Part shown: piece by piece, positions 52,369 to 59,516 of the stretch
Layout of the letters: each line of letters starts with the position of its first letter
Numbering within the stretch: the stretch's first letter is position 1
DNA from: Deltaproteobacteria bacterium RBG_16_49_23
Lineage (GTDB): Bacteria; Desulfobacterota; BSN033; UBA1163
DNA: 60,265 nucleotides
Reading direction: 5' to 3'
Assembly (NCBI GenBank): GCA_001798855.1
Contig: MGQQ01000126.1
Coordinates: forward strand, 1-60,265
The notes under the pieces: model-generated
Databases searched by the model: none
The model's input: the letters and a program-made list of their open reading frames with translations, nothing else
What the model was told of the DNA's origin: nothing
Position numbers and translations under genes: made by a program

Positions 52369-53012
52369 CGAAACCTTTTCTCCCCTGCCCGAATCTCAAT
52401 CTCCAGCCAGTTCTCCTTCGGCGCAAAAGGGCAGGTATATTTTTCATTGAACTCACAGAAAGGGTTATGGGCCCGGTTGAAATCGATCAGCACCTTTCCT
52501 CCGGGGATGGGTTCGATATGAAGATAACGTCCCTCCGGATAGGTCTCTGCCCCTGAGGTCTTGTCTTTAAAGGGCAGGAAAAAGTCACCCCCTCCCAAGG
52601 GCCGGTAAATTTGGAGGGTATATTCTTTCCCTTCCAATTTAAATTTGAAACGGCCGTATTTGACATATTTCTTTTCTCTCTCTTTATTCGTTGGAAGGTT
52701 AACGTAGATGGGTTTTGGATCGGTGGGATATTTTTCAATCGATCCGGTCATTGCATATTTCAGGTCGATCGGATAATAGATGAGGCCTTTGAATTTTTTT
52801 CGGGCACTCTCTTTGATGGGGGAGTGAGGGTCTTCTTTAAAAAAAAGGGCTCTCTTTTCTCGAAAAATCCTTATCTTCTCTTCTCTCCTTTCCGTGGGAT
52901 CTTCTCCTTCCTTCGACAGAGAAAACCCGGTTTTCCCGGCCAAAAGGAAGAGAGAGAGACAGGAGATGAAAACCAGGGCCCATGTCCGCCCTCCATTCAT
53001 AAACCCGCCCAT
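52365..53012 (-). CDS. DUF1684 family exported protein
   Basis: A protein of about 211-215 residues with an N-terminal hydrophobic signal (TWALVFISCLSLFLLAG). The C-terminal motif DFNRAHNPFCEFNEKYTCPF followed by APKENWLEIEIRAGEK is the DUF1684 signature. Its conserved Asn, Cys and Glu residues may form a metal or catalytic site. The family is of unknown function. The ATG at 53012 directly follows the stop of a 51-residue membrane protein, and its own stop overlaps the start of the selenoprotein gene as ATGA, so the three appear translationally coupled. Confidence 0.88.
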   Translation of the reverse strand: MGGFMNGGRTWALVFISCLSLFLLAGKTGFSLSKEGEDPTERREEKIRIFREKRALFFKEDPHSPIKESARKKFKGLIYYPIDLKYAMTGSIEKYPTDPKPIYVNLPTNKEREKKYVKYGRFKFKLEGKEYTLQIYRPLGGGDFFLPFKDKTSGAETYPEGRYLHIEPIPGGKVLIDFNRAHNPFCEFNEKYTCPFAPKENWLEIEIRAGEKRFR

Positions 53013-53168
53013 TTAAGCCGTCCCTTGCTCTTGGGATAAAAAGCTCTTCTTTCTTTTCCCCTTTCTTCCGAAGAGAAGAAGGGTGGCGCTCAATACAACG
53101 ATCCAGAACACGAGAAAGAAAAGGACAAGCAAGACAACGATGAGTAGACCGATGATTAATTTAGACAT
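53013..53168 (-). CDS. Small single-span membrane protein (51 residues)
   Basis: A 51-residue protein beginning MSKLIIGLLIVVLLVLFFLV. Its long hydrophobic stretch (about residues 4-33) could form one long or two short transmembrane helices, followed by a basic RKGKRKK tail. GGAAGGAG precedes the ATG at 53168. The stop abuts the start of the DUF1684 gene, giving a compact operon with the selenoprotein gene. It may be a small subunit or membrane anchor for the exported cytochrome protein; this is inference. Confidence 0.7.
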   Translation of the reverse strand: MSKLIIGLLIVVLLVLFFLVFWIVVLSATLLLFGRKGKRKKSFLSQEQGTA

Positions 53169-53222
53169 GGATTCTCCTTCCTTATTAAGAATGCGGGGGC
53201 AGAATGGATTGGATTGACATTT

Positions 53223-53368
53223 ACCCCGTTAGAAATAATGCCCCGCTGCTCCCTCTGGGCCGGCGGCTGCGGCGGGGTTACATTTCAGATTAATTCCGGG
53301 TTCCGCCCCGTAGGGGGTTCCACCCCGGAGGGCGGGGTTTAATGCCCCGCTAGAATTTCTAACGGGGT
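53223..53368. repeat. ACCCCGTTAGAAAT palindromic element, copy C
   Basis: A 146-bp copy with terminal ACCCCGTTAGAAAT and ATTTCTAACGGGGT, nearly identical to the copy inside nth except that it lacks about 17 bases near CAGAGGCCCTCGTGGGCC. It fills much of the gap between the small membrane protein and the 18-haem cytochrome gene, which are divergent. Confidence 0.92.
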
Positions 53369-53477
53369 TTACCCATTCTATAGAACCCCGCCATTAAAAT
53401 CAATAACACATTTTTACTGTTGAAAAAATTCTAAAAGAATGGTAAAGAATAGTCCATTCCAGGAGGTGGGGTCTCCA

Positions 53478-55667
53478 ATGAAAAAACTTAAGATACCTTT
53501 TTCTTTCGACAGGTTTAAAAATTATTTTAGCACTGAAAACTTACAAGAGGCTTATGATTTAATCAAAACCTTCTGGACCGACGTTTTTATAAGTTTTAAA
53601 AGAGGGACTCAAGAACACGGCCGGGCCATTAAGACCTCGCTTGTCGTTTGTGTCGTCTTATTCGTTATTCTTTCCCTTGCCCTCTTGAGATTTACCGAAA
53701 GCTCCACGTTCTGCGGCCTGTGCCATCAGATGGATGTTTATATAGAGTCGTGGCAGGCCTCCAGCCACCGCCATGCGGCCTGCACACAATGCCATTACGA
53801 GCCTGGTCTTATAAACCATCTGAAGGGAAAATGGGTGGACGGTCAGGTATCGCTCGCCTACTTCCTCTCGGGCAAGACGCCCAGCAAACCTCATGCAGAG
53901 ATCAGCGATGCGAGTTGCCTTCAGAAGGGATGCCATAAGATAGAGGATCTTCAGAAGGATATGGTCTACAAGAATGTGGCTTTCTCCCACGGAAAACACC
54001 TCGAGGAGCTGAGAAGGGGGATGAAGCTTCGGTGCACCAGCTGCCATGCCCAACTCGTACAGGGAGCCCATCTCACCGTCCATGAAATCAACTGTTTCAT
54101 CTGCCATTACTATCGGGCGGGCCCGAAAGGAGAGGAAGATTGTATCTCATGCGCCGTGGGAAGCTGTGTCTCCTGCCATGTGGAGCCCAAGGGGGATATC
54201 AAAATCAAAGGCTGGAATTTCAACCATCAAAAGTATATTGCGAGAGGAGTGGAATGCGAGAGGTGCCATGTGAATGTGGTTCAGGGGGATGGCCATGTCC
54301 CGGAAGGGAAATGCGTTCAGTGCCACAGTGAACCCGAGATCCTTACGACCAAATATACTCCTCAATTCATGCATAAGAAGCATGTCACCGACCACAAGAT
54401 CGAATGTGCGGATTGCCACTCTCACATTCGACATGAGATCGGGCCAATTCTTACGATGGTCCATTCTCCCACCGTCTGTGATAAGTGCCACAGCAAGGAG
54501 ATGCACCTGGGGCCGAGGGAATTTTACAAGGGCAGTGGCGGGATCGGGGTTCCGGACTCTCCGAGCCTCATGTATGCCACCAATGTCGATTGTGTAGCCT
54601 GCCACCGGAAGGGAGAGGAAAGCCGGGCTGCCCTTCACACCACGAAATATGTGGAGAGGGCCATGGGGGAATCGTGTGTCAGTTGCCACGGGGAGGGCTT
54701 TGATGAGACCCTAAAACAGTGGCAGCTCCTCCTCTCCAAGGCGAAAAACGAAACCGGTCAGCGCCTCTCCAATGTCCAGGGAATTCTCCTGGAAGCGGAA
54801 AAGGACAGGGCGAGATCCCCTGAGTTTAAGAAGGCCGAGAACTTCCTGAACGAGGCGCGCCACAATTACAACTTCGTCCACCTGGGGAAGGGCGCCCATA
54901 ATATTGAGTATGCGATTAAACTCCTCAATGCGGCGAACTATAAGACGGAGCAGGCCCTGGTCGCCCTCGACAGGAATCATCAATCCAGAGAATTTAAGAC
55001 AGAGATGACCTGTACGACTCTCTGCCATATCGGGATCGAAAAACGGGCCGTTCCTTTCAACGACATCAAATTCTCCCATGAAACCCATGTGCTCAGAAAA
55101 AAGCTCAAATGCATGGATTGCCACTCACCCCGCGACAATCACGGGAAGACTTTTTATAAGAATTGCAAAGATTGCCATCATGGCAAAGAGAGCAAGAGGG
55201 TCAAATGCGAAGACTGCCATATCTCGGTCAAAAGGCTGATTCAGGGGAAAGGGGGCATCGGAGTTAAAGACAGGCCAAGCAATAAGTTGGATGTGGTCGA
55301 ATGTATCGATTGTCACCGTGGCGTGCCTGCCAAGAAGAAGGATGGCCTCGATGCGATCAAGAAACGTTGTATCGAATGCCATGACCAGAGTTACGGAGAG
55401 ATGCTCATCCAGTGGAAGAAAAGTTCCGAGGCGCTTTTAACGAAATTGGCTCCGAAGATCGAGAAGGTGAGAGAGGAGATCAGAAGAATGGAAATCCGTG
55501 GCGGCCATACCTTTGTCTATCGAAAACCCTTCGGAGAAGCGGAGTTCAATTATAATCTGGCGTTGAAAGGAAATGGGGTTCATAACCTTGAATATACGGA
55601 AGATCTTATAGAGTTTGCCAATTATCGCCTCGATGAGGCCATGAAACAGTTGGCCAGGAAGAAATGA
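53478..55667 (+). CDS. NapC-type membrane-anchored multihaem cytochrome c, about 18 haem sites
   Basis: About 729 residues. One transmembrane anchor near the N-terminus (about residues 47-65) is followed by CGLCHQMD, the NapC/NirT signature. The protein has sixteen CxxCH motifs, one CLQKGCH (CX4CH) and one CTTLCH (CX3CH), and a CISCA in which the haem His is lost. Two stretches, about residues 435-500 and 660-725, contain the same helical module with N-Y-N and G-x-H-N-x-E-Y, resembling the C-terminal helices of NrfA/octahaem reductases. It should carry electrons from membrane quinol to periplasmic acceptors. The ATG at 53478 has AGGAGG upstream; ATG 53439 is an alternative. Confidence 0.88.
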   Translation: MKKLKIPFSFDRFKNYFSTENLQEAYDLIKTFWTDVFISFKRGTQEHGRAIKTSLVVCVVLFVILSLALLRFTESSTFCGLCHQMDVYIESWQASSHRHAACTQCHYEPGLINHLKGKWVDGQVSLAYFLSGKTPSKPHAEISDASCLQKGCHKIEDLQKDMVYKNVAFSHGKHLEELRRGMKLRCTSCHAQLVQGAHLTVHEINCFICHYYRAGPKGEEDCISCAVGSCVSCHVEPKGDIKIKGWNFNHQKYIARGVECERCHVNVVQGDGHVPEGKCVQCHSEPEILTTKYTPQFMHKKHVTDHKIECADCHSHIRHEIGPILTMVHSPTVCDKCHSKEMHLGPREFYKGSGGIGVPDSPSLMYATNVDCVACHRKGEESRAALHTTKYVERAMGESCVSCHGEGFDETLKQWQLLLSKAKNETGQRLSNVQGILLEAEKDRARSPEFKKAENFLNEARHNYNFVHLGKGAHNIEYAIKLLNAANYKTEQALVALDRNHQSREFKTEMTCTTLCHIGIEKRAVPFNDIKFSHETHVLRKKLKCMDCHSPRDNHGKTFYKNCKDCHHGKESKRVKCEDCHISVKRLIQGKGGIGVKDRPSNKLDVVECIDCHRGVPAKKKDGLDAIKKRCIECHDQSYGEMLIQWKKSSEALLTKLAPKIEKVREEIRRMEIRGGHTFVYRKPFGEAEFNYNLALKGNGVHNLEYTEDLIEFANYRLDEAMKQLARKK

Positions 55668-55708
55668 AGAAATAAAATTGTAAATAGATATTAAATTTAA
55701 TGGGTTAC

Positions 55709-55754
55709 AAGGCCGGCCCTATGGATTCATCATATATTAGGACCGGCCTTTTTT
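55709..55754 (+). terminator. Rho-independent terminator after the multihaem cytochrome gene
   Basis: AAGGCCGG (55709-55716) pairs with CCGGCCTT (55743-55750), extended by CCTA/TAGG, and is followed by a T-run. It separates the cytochrome gene from rex. Confidence 0.85.
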
Positions 55755-55782
55755 AATATGGAAGATTCCCTAAAGGAAAAAC

Positions 55783-55811
55783 TTGACAAAGAAATTAGAA
55801 TTTAATAAATT
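55783..55811 (+). promoter_or_regulatory. Predicted rex promoter
   Basis: TTGACA (55783-55788), a 17-base spacer and TAAATT (55806-55811). The -35 box is perfect and the -10 box is partial. Transcription would start just ahead of the Rex operator. Confidence 0.55.
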
Positions 55812-55820
55812 CTTCACATA

Positions 55821-55842
55821 TTTTGTGAAAGGAGTCACAAAA
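55821..55842. promoter_or_regulatory. Rex operator overlapping the rex ribosome binding site
   Basis: TTTTGTGA-AAGGAG-TCACAAAA is a perfect palindrome. Its core TTGTGA-N6-TCACAA matches the Rex consensus. The spacer holds the AAGGAG ribosome binding site, 8 bases before the TTG start. An overlapping inverted repeat TTCACA-N5-TGTGAA lies at 55813-55829. Confidence 0.85.
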
Positions 55843-56484
55843 TTGAAATATCAAAAAATACCAGAAGCAACGATCAGGAGATTATCGAGATATTCGAGGT
55901 GTCTCGAAGAGATGGAACAAACCGGTGAGGAAGTTGTCTCTTCCGCCCAATTGGCTGGCCGGTGTATGGTCAATGCCGCCCAGGTGAGAAAGGACCTGGC
56001 CTATTTCGGTGAATTCGGCATTCGTGGCGTTGGCTATTATGTAAAGGATCTGCACAACGATATCAAAAAGATTCTGGGATCGAACAAGGAGTGGAGAATG
56101 GCGGTCGTCGGCATCGGGAATTTAGGCTCCGCTCTGCTCTCTTATAAAGATTTTCTTAAGCAGAACTATAAAATTGTTGCGGCCTTCGATATCGATCCTC
56201 AGAAAGTGATCGGGAGGGTCTCTGAAAAGTTGGGGAAACCCGTCGAGGTCCTTCATATCAGCCGGATGAAAGAAGTGGCAAAGGAGAGAAAGATTGAGAT
56301 CGGTGTCATCACCACCCCTCCCTCAGAGGCTCAGGGCGTGACTGACCTCCTGGTTGAGGCAGAGGTAAGAGGCATCCTCAACTTCGCCCCTACACAGATT
56401 ATTGTGCCGGAAGGATTTGTGGCCAAGGATGTTTTTTTCACCACCATCCTTGACAATCTGGCCTATCTTTTATCGAATAATTAA
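55843..56484 (+). CDS. rex: Redox-sensing transcriptional repressor Rex
   Basis: About 213 residues. The N-terminal winged helix (IPEATIRRLSRYSRCLEEM, SSAQLAGRCMVNAAQVRKDL) is followed by GEFGIRGVGY. The Rossmann NAD(H)-binding domain starts VVGIGNLGSAL (about residue 88). Rex binds DNA when NADH/NAD+ is low and releases at high NADH, controlling anaerobic energy genes. The start TTG at 55843 is chosen because AAAGGAG lies 8 bases upstream and the protein then begins MKYQKIPEATIRR as in other Rex proteins; a TTG at 55783 would start inside the promoter. Autoregulation is supported by the operator just upstream. Confidence 0.96.
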   Translation: MKYQKIPEATIRRLSRYSRCLEEMEQTGEEVVSSAQLAGRCMVNAAQVRKDLAYFGEFGIRGVGYYVKDLHNDIKKILGSNKEWRMAVVGIGNLGSALLSYKDFLKQNYKIVAAFDIDPQKVIGRVSEKLGKPVEVLHISRMKEVAKERKIEIGVITTPPSEAQGVTDLLVEAEVRGILNFAPTQIIVPEGFVAKDVFFTTILDNLAYLLSNN

Positions 56485-56606
56485 AGAAAGCAACCCTCTC
56501 TCCGGAAAATTTCCTTTTCTAAATTTCCTAAATCCTTTATGATGGAACAAAAGGGCAGGAGGGCCATTGTGACAGGCTACTCTGCCCTATTCACCGGGAG
56601 GAAGAG

Positions 56607-57998
56607 ATGGAACCGAAAAAGCGAGGGGCATCTCAGGGAAATCATAAGTTAAGCCAATCTCTTGAAGGGACGGCCCCTTCCATACTCACTGAGCTTCCCG
56701 GACCAGAGGCTATGAAGGTTCTGGAAAAGGACCGGAGATTTGTTTCTCAATCTTATACAAGGGTCTATCCTCTTGTAGTAAAACGAGCAAAGGGGGTTGT
56801 TGTGGAGGATGTCGATTCGAATCGCTTCCTTGACTTCACCTCCGGCATTGCTGTGACCAATACCGGCCACTGCCATCCCCGCGTGATTGACGCCATCCAT
56901 CGTCAGGCAGAGCAGTTCATTCATATGTCCGGGACGGATTTCTATTATGACGCTCAATCGAGACTGGCTCAGAAGCTTTCTGAAATCTCACCCGGATCAA
57001 AAGAGAAGAGGGTTTTCTTTGGAAACTCCGGGGCAGAGGCCATCGAAGCCGCTCTGAAACTGGCAAGGTATCATACCAAACGCCCCCGAATCATCGCTTT
57101 TTTAGGCGCTTTCCATGGAAGGACCATGGGTGCGCTCTCTTTAACAGCGAGCAAAGTGATTCATGAGAAGGGATTCTCTCCCCTTGTCCCCGGGATCACC
57201 CATGTTCCCTTTGCTTATTGCTACCGCTGTCCCTATCACCACCATGCTTATCCTGGCTGTAGCCTTGCCTGTGTGGAATGGATTCGCGAGGACCTTTTCA
57301 AAAGGAGCATCCCTCCGGAAGAGGTGGCCGCCATCTTCGTTGAACCGATTCAGGGCGAAGGAGGGTATATCGTGCCTCCTCCGGATTTTCATCAGAGGCT
57401 TTATCAGCTGGCAAAGGATTTTGGAATCCTCTTTGTTGTGGATGAGGTTCAATCAGGAATGGGAAGGACGGGGAGGATGATGGCGATTGAACACTGGGGC
57501 GTGATCCCTGACATCATTGCCCTTGCCAAGGGAATCGCTTCCGGGATGCCGTTGGGCGCCATGGTCTCACAGAGCGAAGTCATGGACTGGGTTCCAGGTT
57601 CTCATGCCAGCACCTTTGGCGGAAACCCGATCAGTTGCCGGGCCGCATTAACGACGATCGAGCTCCTTGAAGGGGGGCTCATTGAAAATGCGGCGAGGAT
57701 CGGGAACTACATCCTCGGAAAATTGAGAGAGCTCCAGAAGCAATTTGAACTGATCGGCGATGTGAGGGGCAAAGGATTGATGATCGGGATCGAATTGGTC
57801 AAAGATCGAGAGACAAAGAAGAAAGCCCTTGAGGAAAGAGATAGAATGATTCAGGCCTGCTTTGAAAAGGGGTTGCTCATCCTGGGATGCGGGGAGAATG
57901 TGATCCGCCTCATCCCTCCCTTGATCATCACCCAAAACGAAGCGGACACCGCCCTCACCATCTTGGAGGAGGTGTTGAGGAAAGTCGAGAAAGACTGA
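56607..57998 (+). CDS. Class III PLP-dependent aminotransferase (archaeal ornithine/GABA-type)
   Basis: A 463-residue enzyme with the class III motifs: GNSGAEAIEAALKLAR, AFLGAFHGRTMGAL, FVVDEVQSGMGRTG and the PLP lysine in IIALAKGIASGMPLGA. The Cys/His-rich insert YCYRCPYHHHAYPGCSLACV (about residue 205) is characteristic of a subgroup found in archaea and some anaerobes, including ornithine and broad-substrate aminotransferases or racemases. It transfers an amino group from omega- or alpha-amino acids to 2-oxoglutarate or pyruvate. It lies 122 bases after rex and may be co-transcribed. The exact substrate is unresolved. Confidence 0.9.
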   Translation: MEPKKRGASQGNHKLSQSLEGTAPSILTELPGPEAMKVLEKDRRFVSQSYTRVYPLVVKRAKGVVVEDVDSNRFLDFTSGIAVTNTGHCHPRVIDAIHRQAEQFIHMSGTDFYYDAQSRLAQKLSEISPGSKEKRVFFGNSGAEAIEAALKLARYHTKRPRIIAFLGAFHGRTMGALSLTASKVIHEKGFSPLVPGITHVPFAYCYRCPYHHHAYPGCSLACVEWIREDLFKRSIPPEEVAAIFVEPIQGEGGYIVPPPDFHQRLYQLAKDFGILFVVDEVQSGMGRTGRMMAIEHWGVIPDIIALAKGIASGMPLGAMVSQSEVMDWVPGSHASTFGGNPISCRAALTTIELLEGGLIENAARIGNYILGKLRELQKQFELIGDVRGKGLMIGIELVKDRETKKKALEERDRMIQACFEKGLLILGCGENVIRLIPPLIITQNEADTALTILEEVLRKVEKD

Positions 57999-58049
57999 TT
58001 CCTTGAGATATATTAAAGGTCTCAAAATTGGATTGACCTTCATCACAAA

Positions 58050-58215
58050 ATCTCCCCTGACCCCTCTTTGCCCTCCGGGCCAGCTTCCGGCTCGGAGAGT
58101 CCTCCAGCTCGGAGAGAGGCCCTATGGGCCGGCGGCCAAAGAGGGGTAATTTCCTCCCTTTGGTAATCTTTTTCCTGTCAAAGACAGGCAAAGGGAGGTG
58201 AGGAGGGATTTTGTA
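58050..58215. repeat. GC-rich nested palindrome after the aminotransferase gene
   Basis: CCCCTCTTTG pairs with CAAAGAGGGG, with an inner GCCCTCCGGGCC/GGCCCTATGGGCC part. A second stem CCTCCCTTTG/CAAAGGGAGG around TCTTTTTCCTGTCAAAGACAGG follows. It lies between convergent genes and probably forms terminator stems. Confidence 0.7.
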
Positions 58216-58263
58216 AAACAATGTTGCCATTATTATGAGACTGTTAATATGCAGCCATAGGTT

Positions 58264-58881
58264 TTAGCTTGCCCTTTTTTTCAACATCTGAATCAATTCA
58301 TCGGTGGTGAGGAGGTAGGCAAAACCAAAACCGAGGTTTTTAAGGGTGGAGAGATGGTGGTCGCTTTTTCCGGTGGCCGTCCCGTCAATCAGAAAGAAGA
58401 TTCGATAACCCCTCATAAAGGCATCCCGTGCCGTTGTCTCGCAACAGAGGTTCGTCATCACCCCTGAGATGATCACATCCCGGACTTTCTTGGATTGGAG
58501 GATTCTTGTGAGATCGGTTTCCAGAAAGGCGCTGTAATGTTTTTTCGGAAGGATCGTATCCTTTGAGTCGATCGGAATCTCAGGGATAAATTTCCAGTCC
58601 TCTGATCCCTGGAGGATCACTTGTCCCCACCATTCTTTGAGCTCTCCACCCTCCTCTTGAGCAGAATCTTTGTGGCCATGCCGGGTGAAAATAATAGGGA
58701 TCTCTTTTTGATGACAGGATCGGATGACTTTCAGGATGTTACCCAAAACAGGCGGGGTAATCTTTTTGAAGTAGTTCTGCATATCGATGACAAGGAGGCA
58801 AGCCCGCCCCGGATTGACCACCGCCTTCCTTTCCCGGTAAGGCTTAAGTTCCTTTAGTATTTTTTCAAGATCGAGTTTCAT
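58264..58881 (-). CDS. Isochorismatase-family cysteine hydrolase
   Basis: About 205 residues with the family catalytic triad visible: Asp in LLVIDMQNYF, Lys in LPKKHYSAF and Cys in GVMTNLCCETTARDAF. A further element is GTATGKSDHHL. Such enzymes hydrolyse amides or related bonds in small molecules such as nicotinamide, N-carbamoyl compounds or pyrazinamide-like substrates. The ATG at 58881 overlaps the stop of the PGI gene as ATGA, so the two are coupled. The substrate cannot be assigned; the context with a sugar isomerase and a peptidase does not point to one. Confidence 0.88.
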   Translation of the reverse strand: MKLDLEKILKELKPYRERKAVVNPGRACLLVIDMQNYFKKITPPVLGNILKVIRSCHQKEIPIIFTRHGHKDSAQEEGGELKEWWGQVILQGSEDWKFIPEIPIDSKDTILPKKHYSAFLETDLTRILQSKKVRDVIISGVMTNLCCETTARDAFMRGYRIFFLIDGTATGKSDHHLSTLKNLGFGFAYLLTTDELIQMLKKRAS

Positions 58882-59453
58882 CCTTTTTTCCACTTCGGAT
58901 GATCAACCAGCAGAGGCCTTCCATCCCTCTCAACGAGGATCTTAACAAACCCGGTTTTTTCTATGTCGCCATAGTTATGGCCTGCGTCTCCGGGATAGAC
59001 GGCAAAGAAGATGAAAGGTGTCTTCCCCGTATTGATCATCCGGTGCCCCCAGTAGGGAGGGATATAGGCAGCCGTCCCGGGGCGGATGGCGATGGATTCG
59101 AAATCCCCTTCCACGGTCTGCATGAGAAGGCAGCCCTCTCCTTCCAGACCGAGATACACCTCCGAAGTGTCAGGACGCCTGTGGTAATGGCCCTTGGTCA
59201 TATGATATTCATCGCCGACCTTTCCAGGGTGGATCGTGGTCGTGGCAATCTGGAGATGGCCATTCTCTTCGGGCAAGACCTTCTCACTGAAGGAATAGAT
59301 GAGGGGATTCCCCTTTTCGAGAATCCTGCGTTCTGCTTCGGTGTCGAGAAACATTCCCTTCATGTCGCTCAATTTCCGGATGTTGGTCCGGTCATGAGGC
59401 GTCAGTTCTCCCGTCTTAAAGTCAAGATTCATCGGAAAGGGTCTCATCAACAT
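58878..59453 (-). CDS. Glucose-6-phosphate isomerase, cupin (archaeal) type
   Basis: About 191 residues. The cupin barrel has metal ligands in HMTKGHYHRRPDTSEVYLGL (His, His, Glu) and PYWGHRMIN (His), the pattern of the archaeal-type phosphoglucose isomerase as in Pyrococcus. It interconverts glucose 6-phosphate and fructose 6-phosphate. AAGGAGG lies just upstream of the ATG at 59453. Its presence in a bacterium suggests transfer from archaea or shared ancestry with other anaerobes. It is translationally coupled to the isochorismatase-family gene. A normal PGI elsewhere in the genome cannot be excluded. Confidence 0.9.
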   Translation of the reverse strand: MLMRPFPMNLDFKTGELTPHDRTNIRKLSDMKGMFLDTEAERRILEKGNPLIYSFSEKVLPEENGHLQIATTTIHPGKVGDEYHMTKGHYHRRPDTSEVYLGLEGEGCLLMQTVEGDFESIAIRPGTAAYIPPYWGHRMINTGKTPFIFFAVYPGDAGHNYGDIEKTGFVKILVERDGRPLLVDHPKWKKG

Positions 59454-59516
59454 TTTTCCTCCTTCCACTCTCCCCATTGGATAGAGGGATGGGGTGAGGG
59501 GATAAGTTCGATTGGA

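Noticed and set aside
56552..56588. AGGGCAG/CTGCCCT stem before the aminotransferase gene as a riboswitch or attenuator
   Set aside because: Only 7 bp with a 23-base loop and no further conserved structure; too weak to call.
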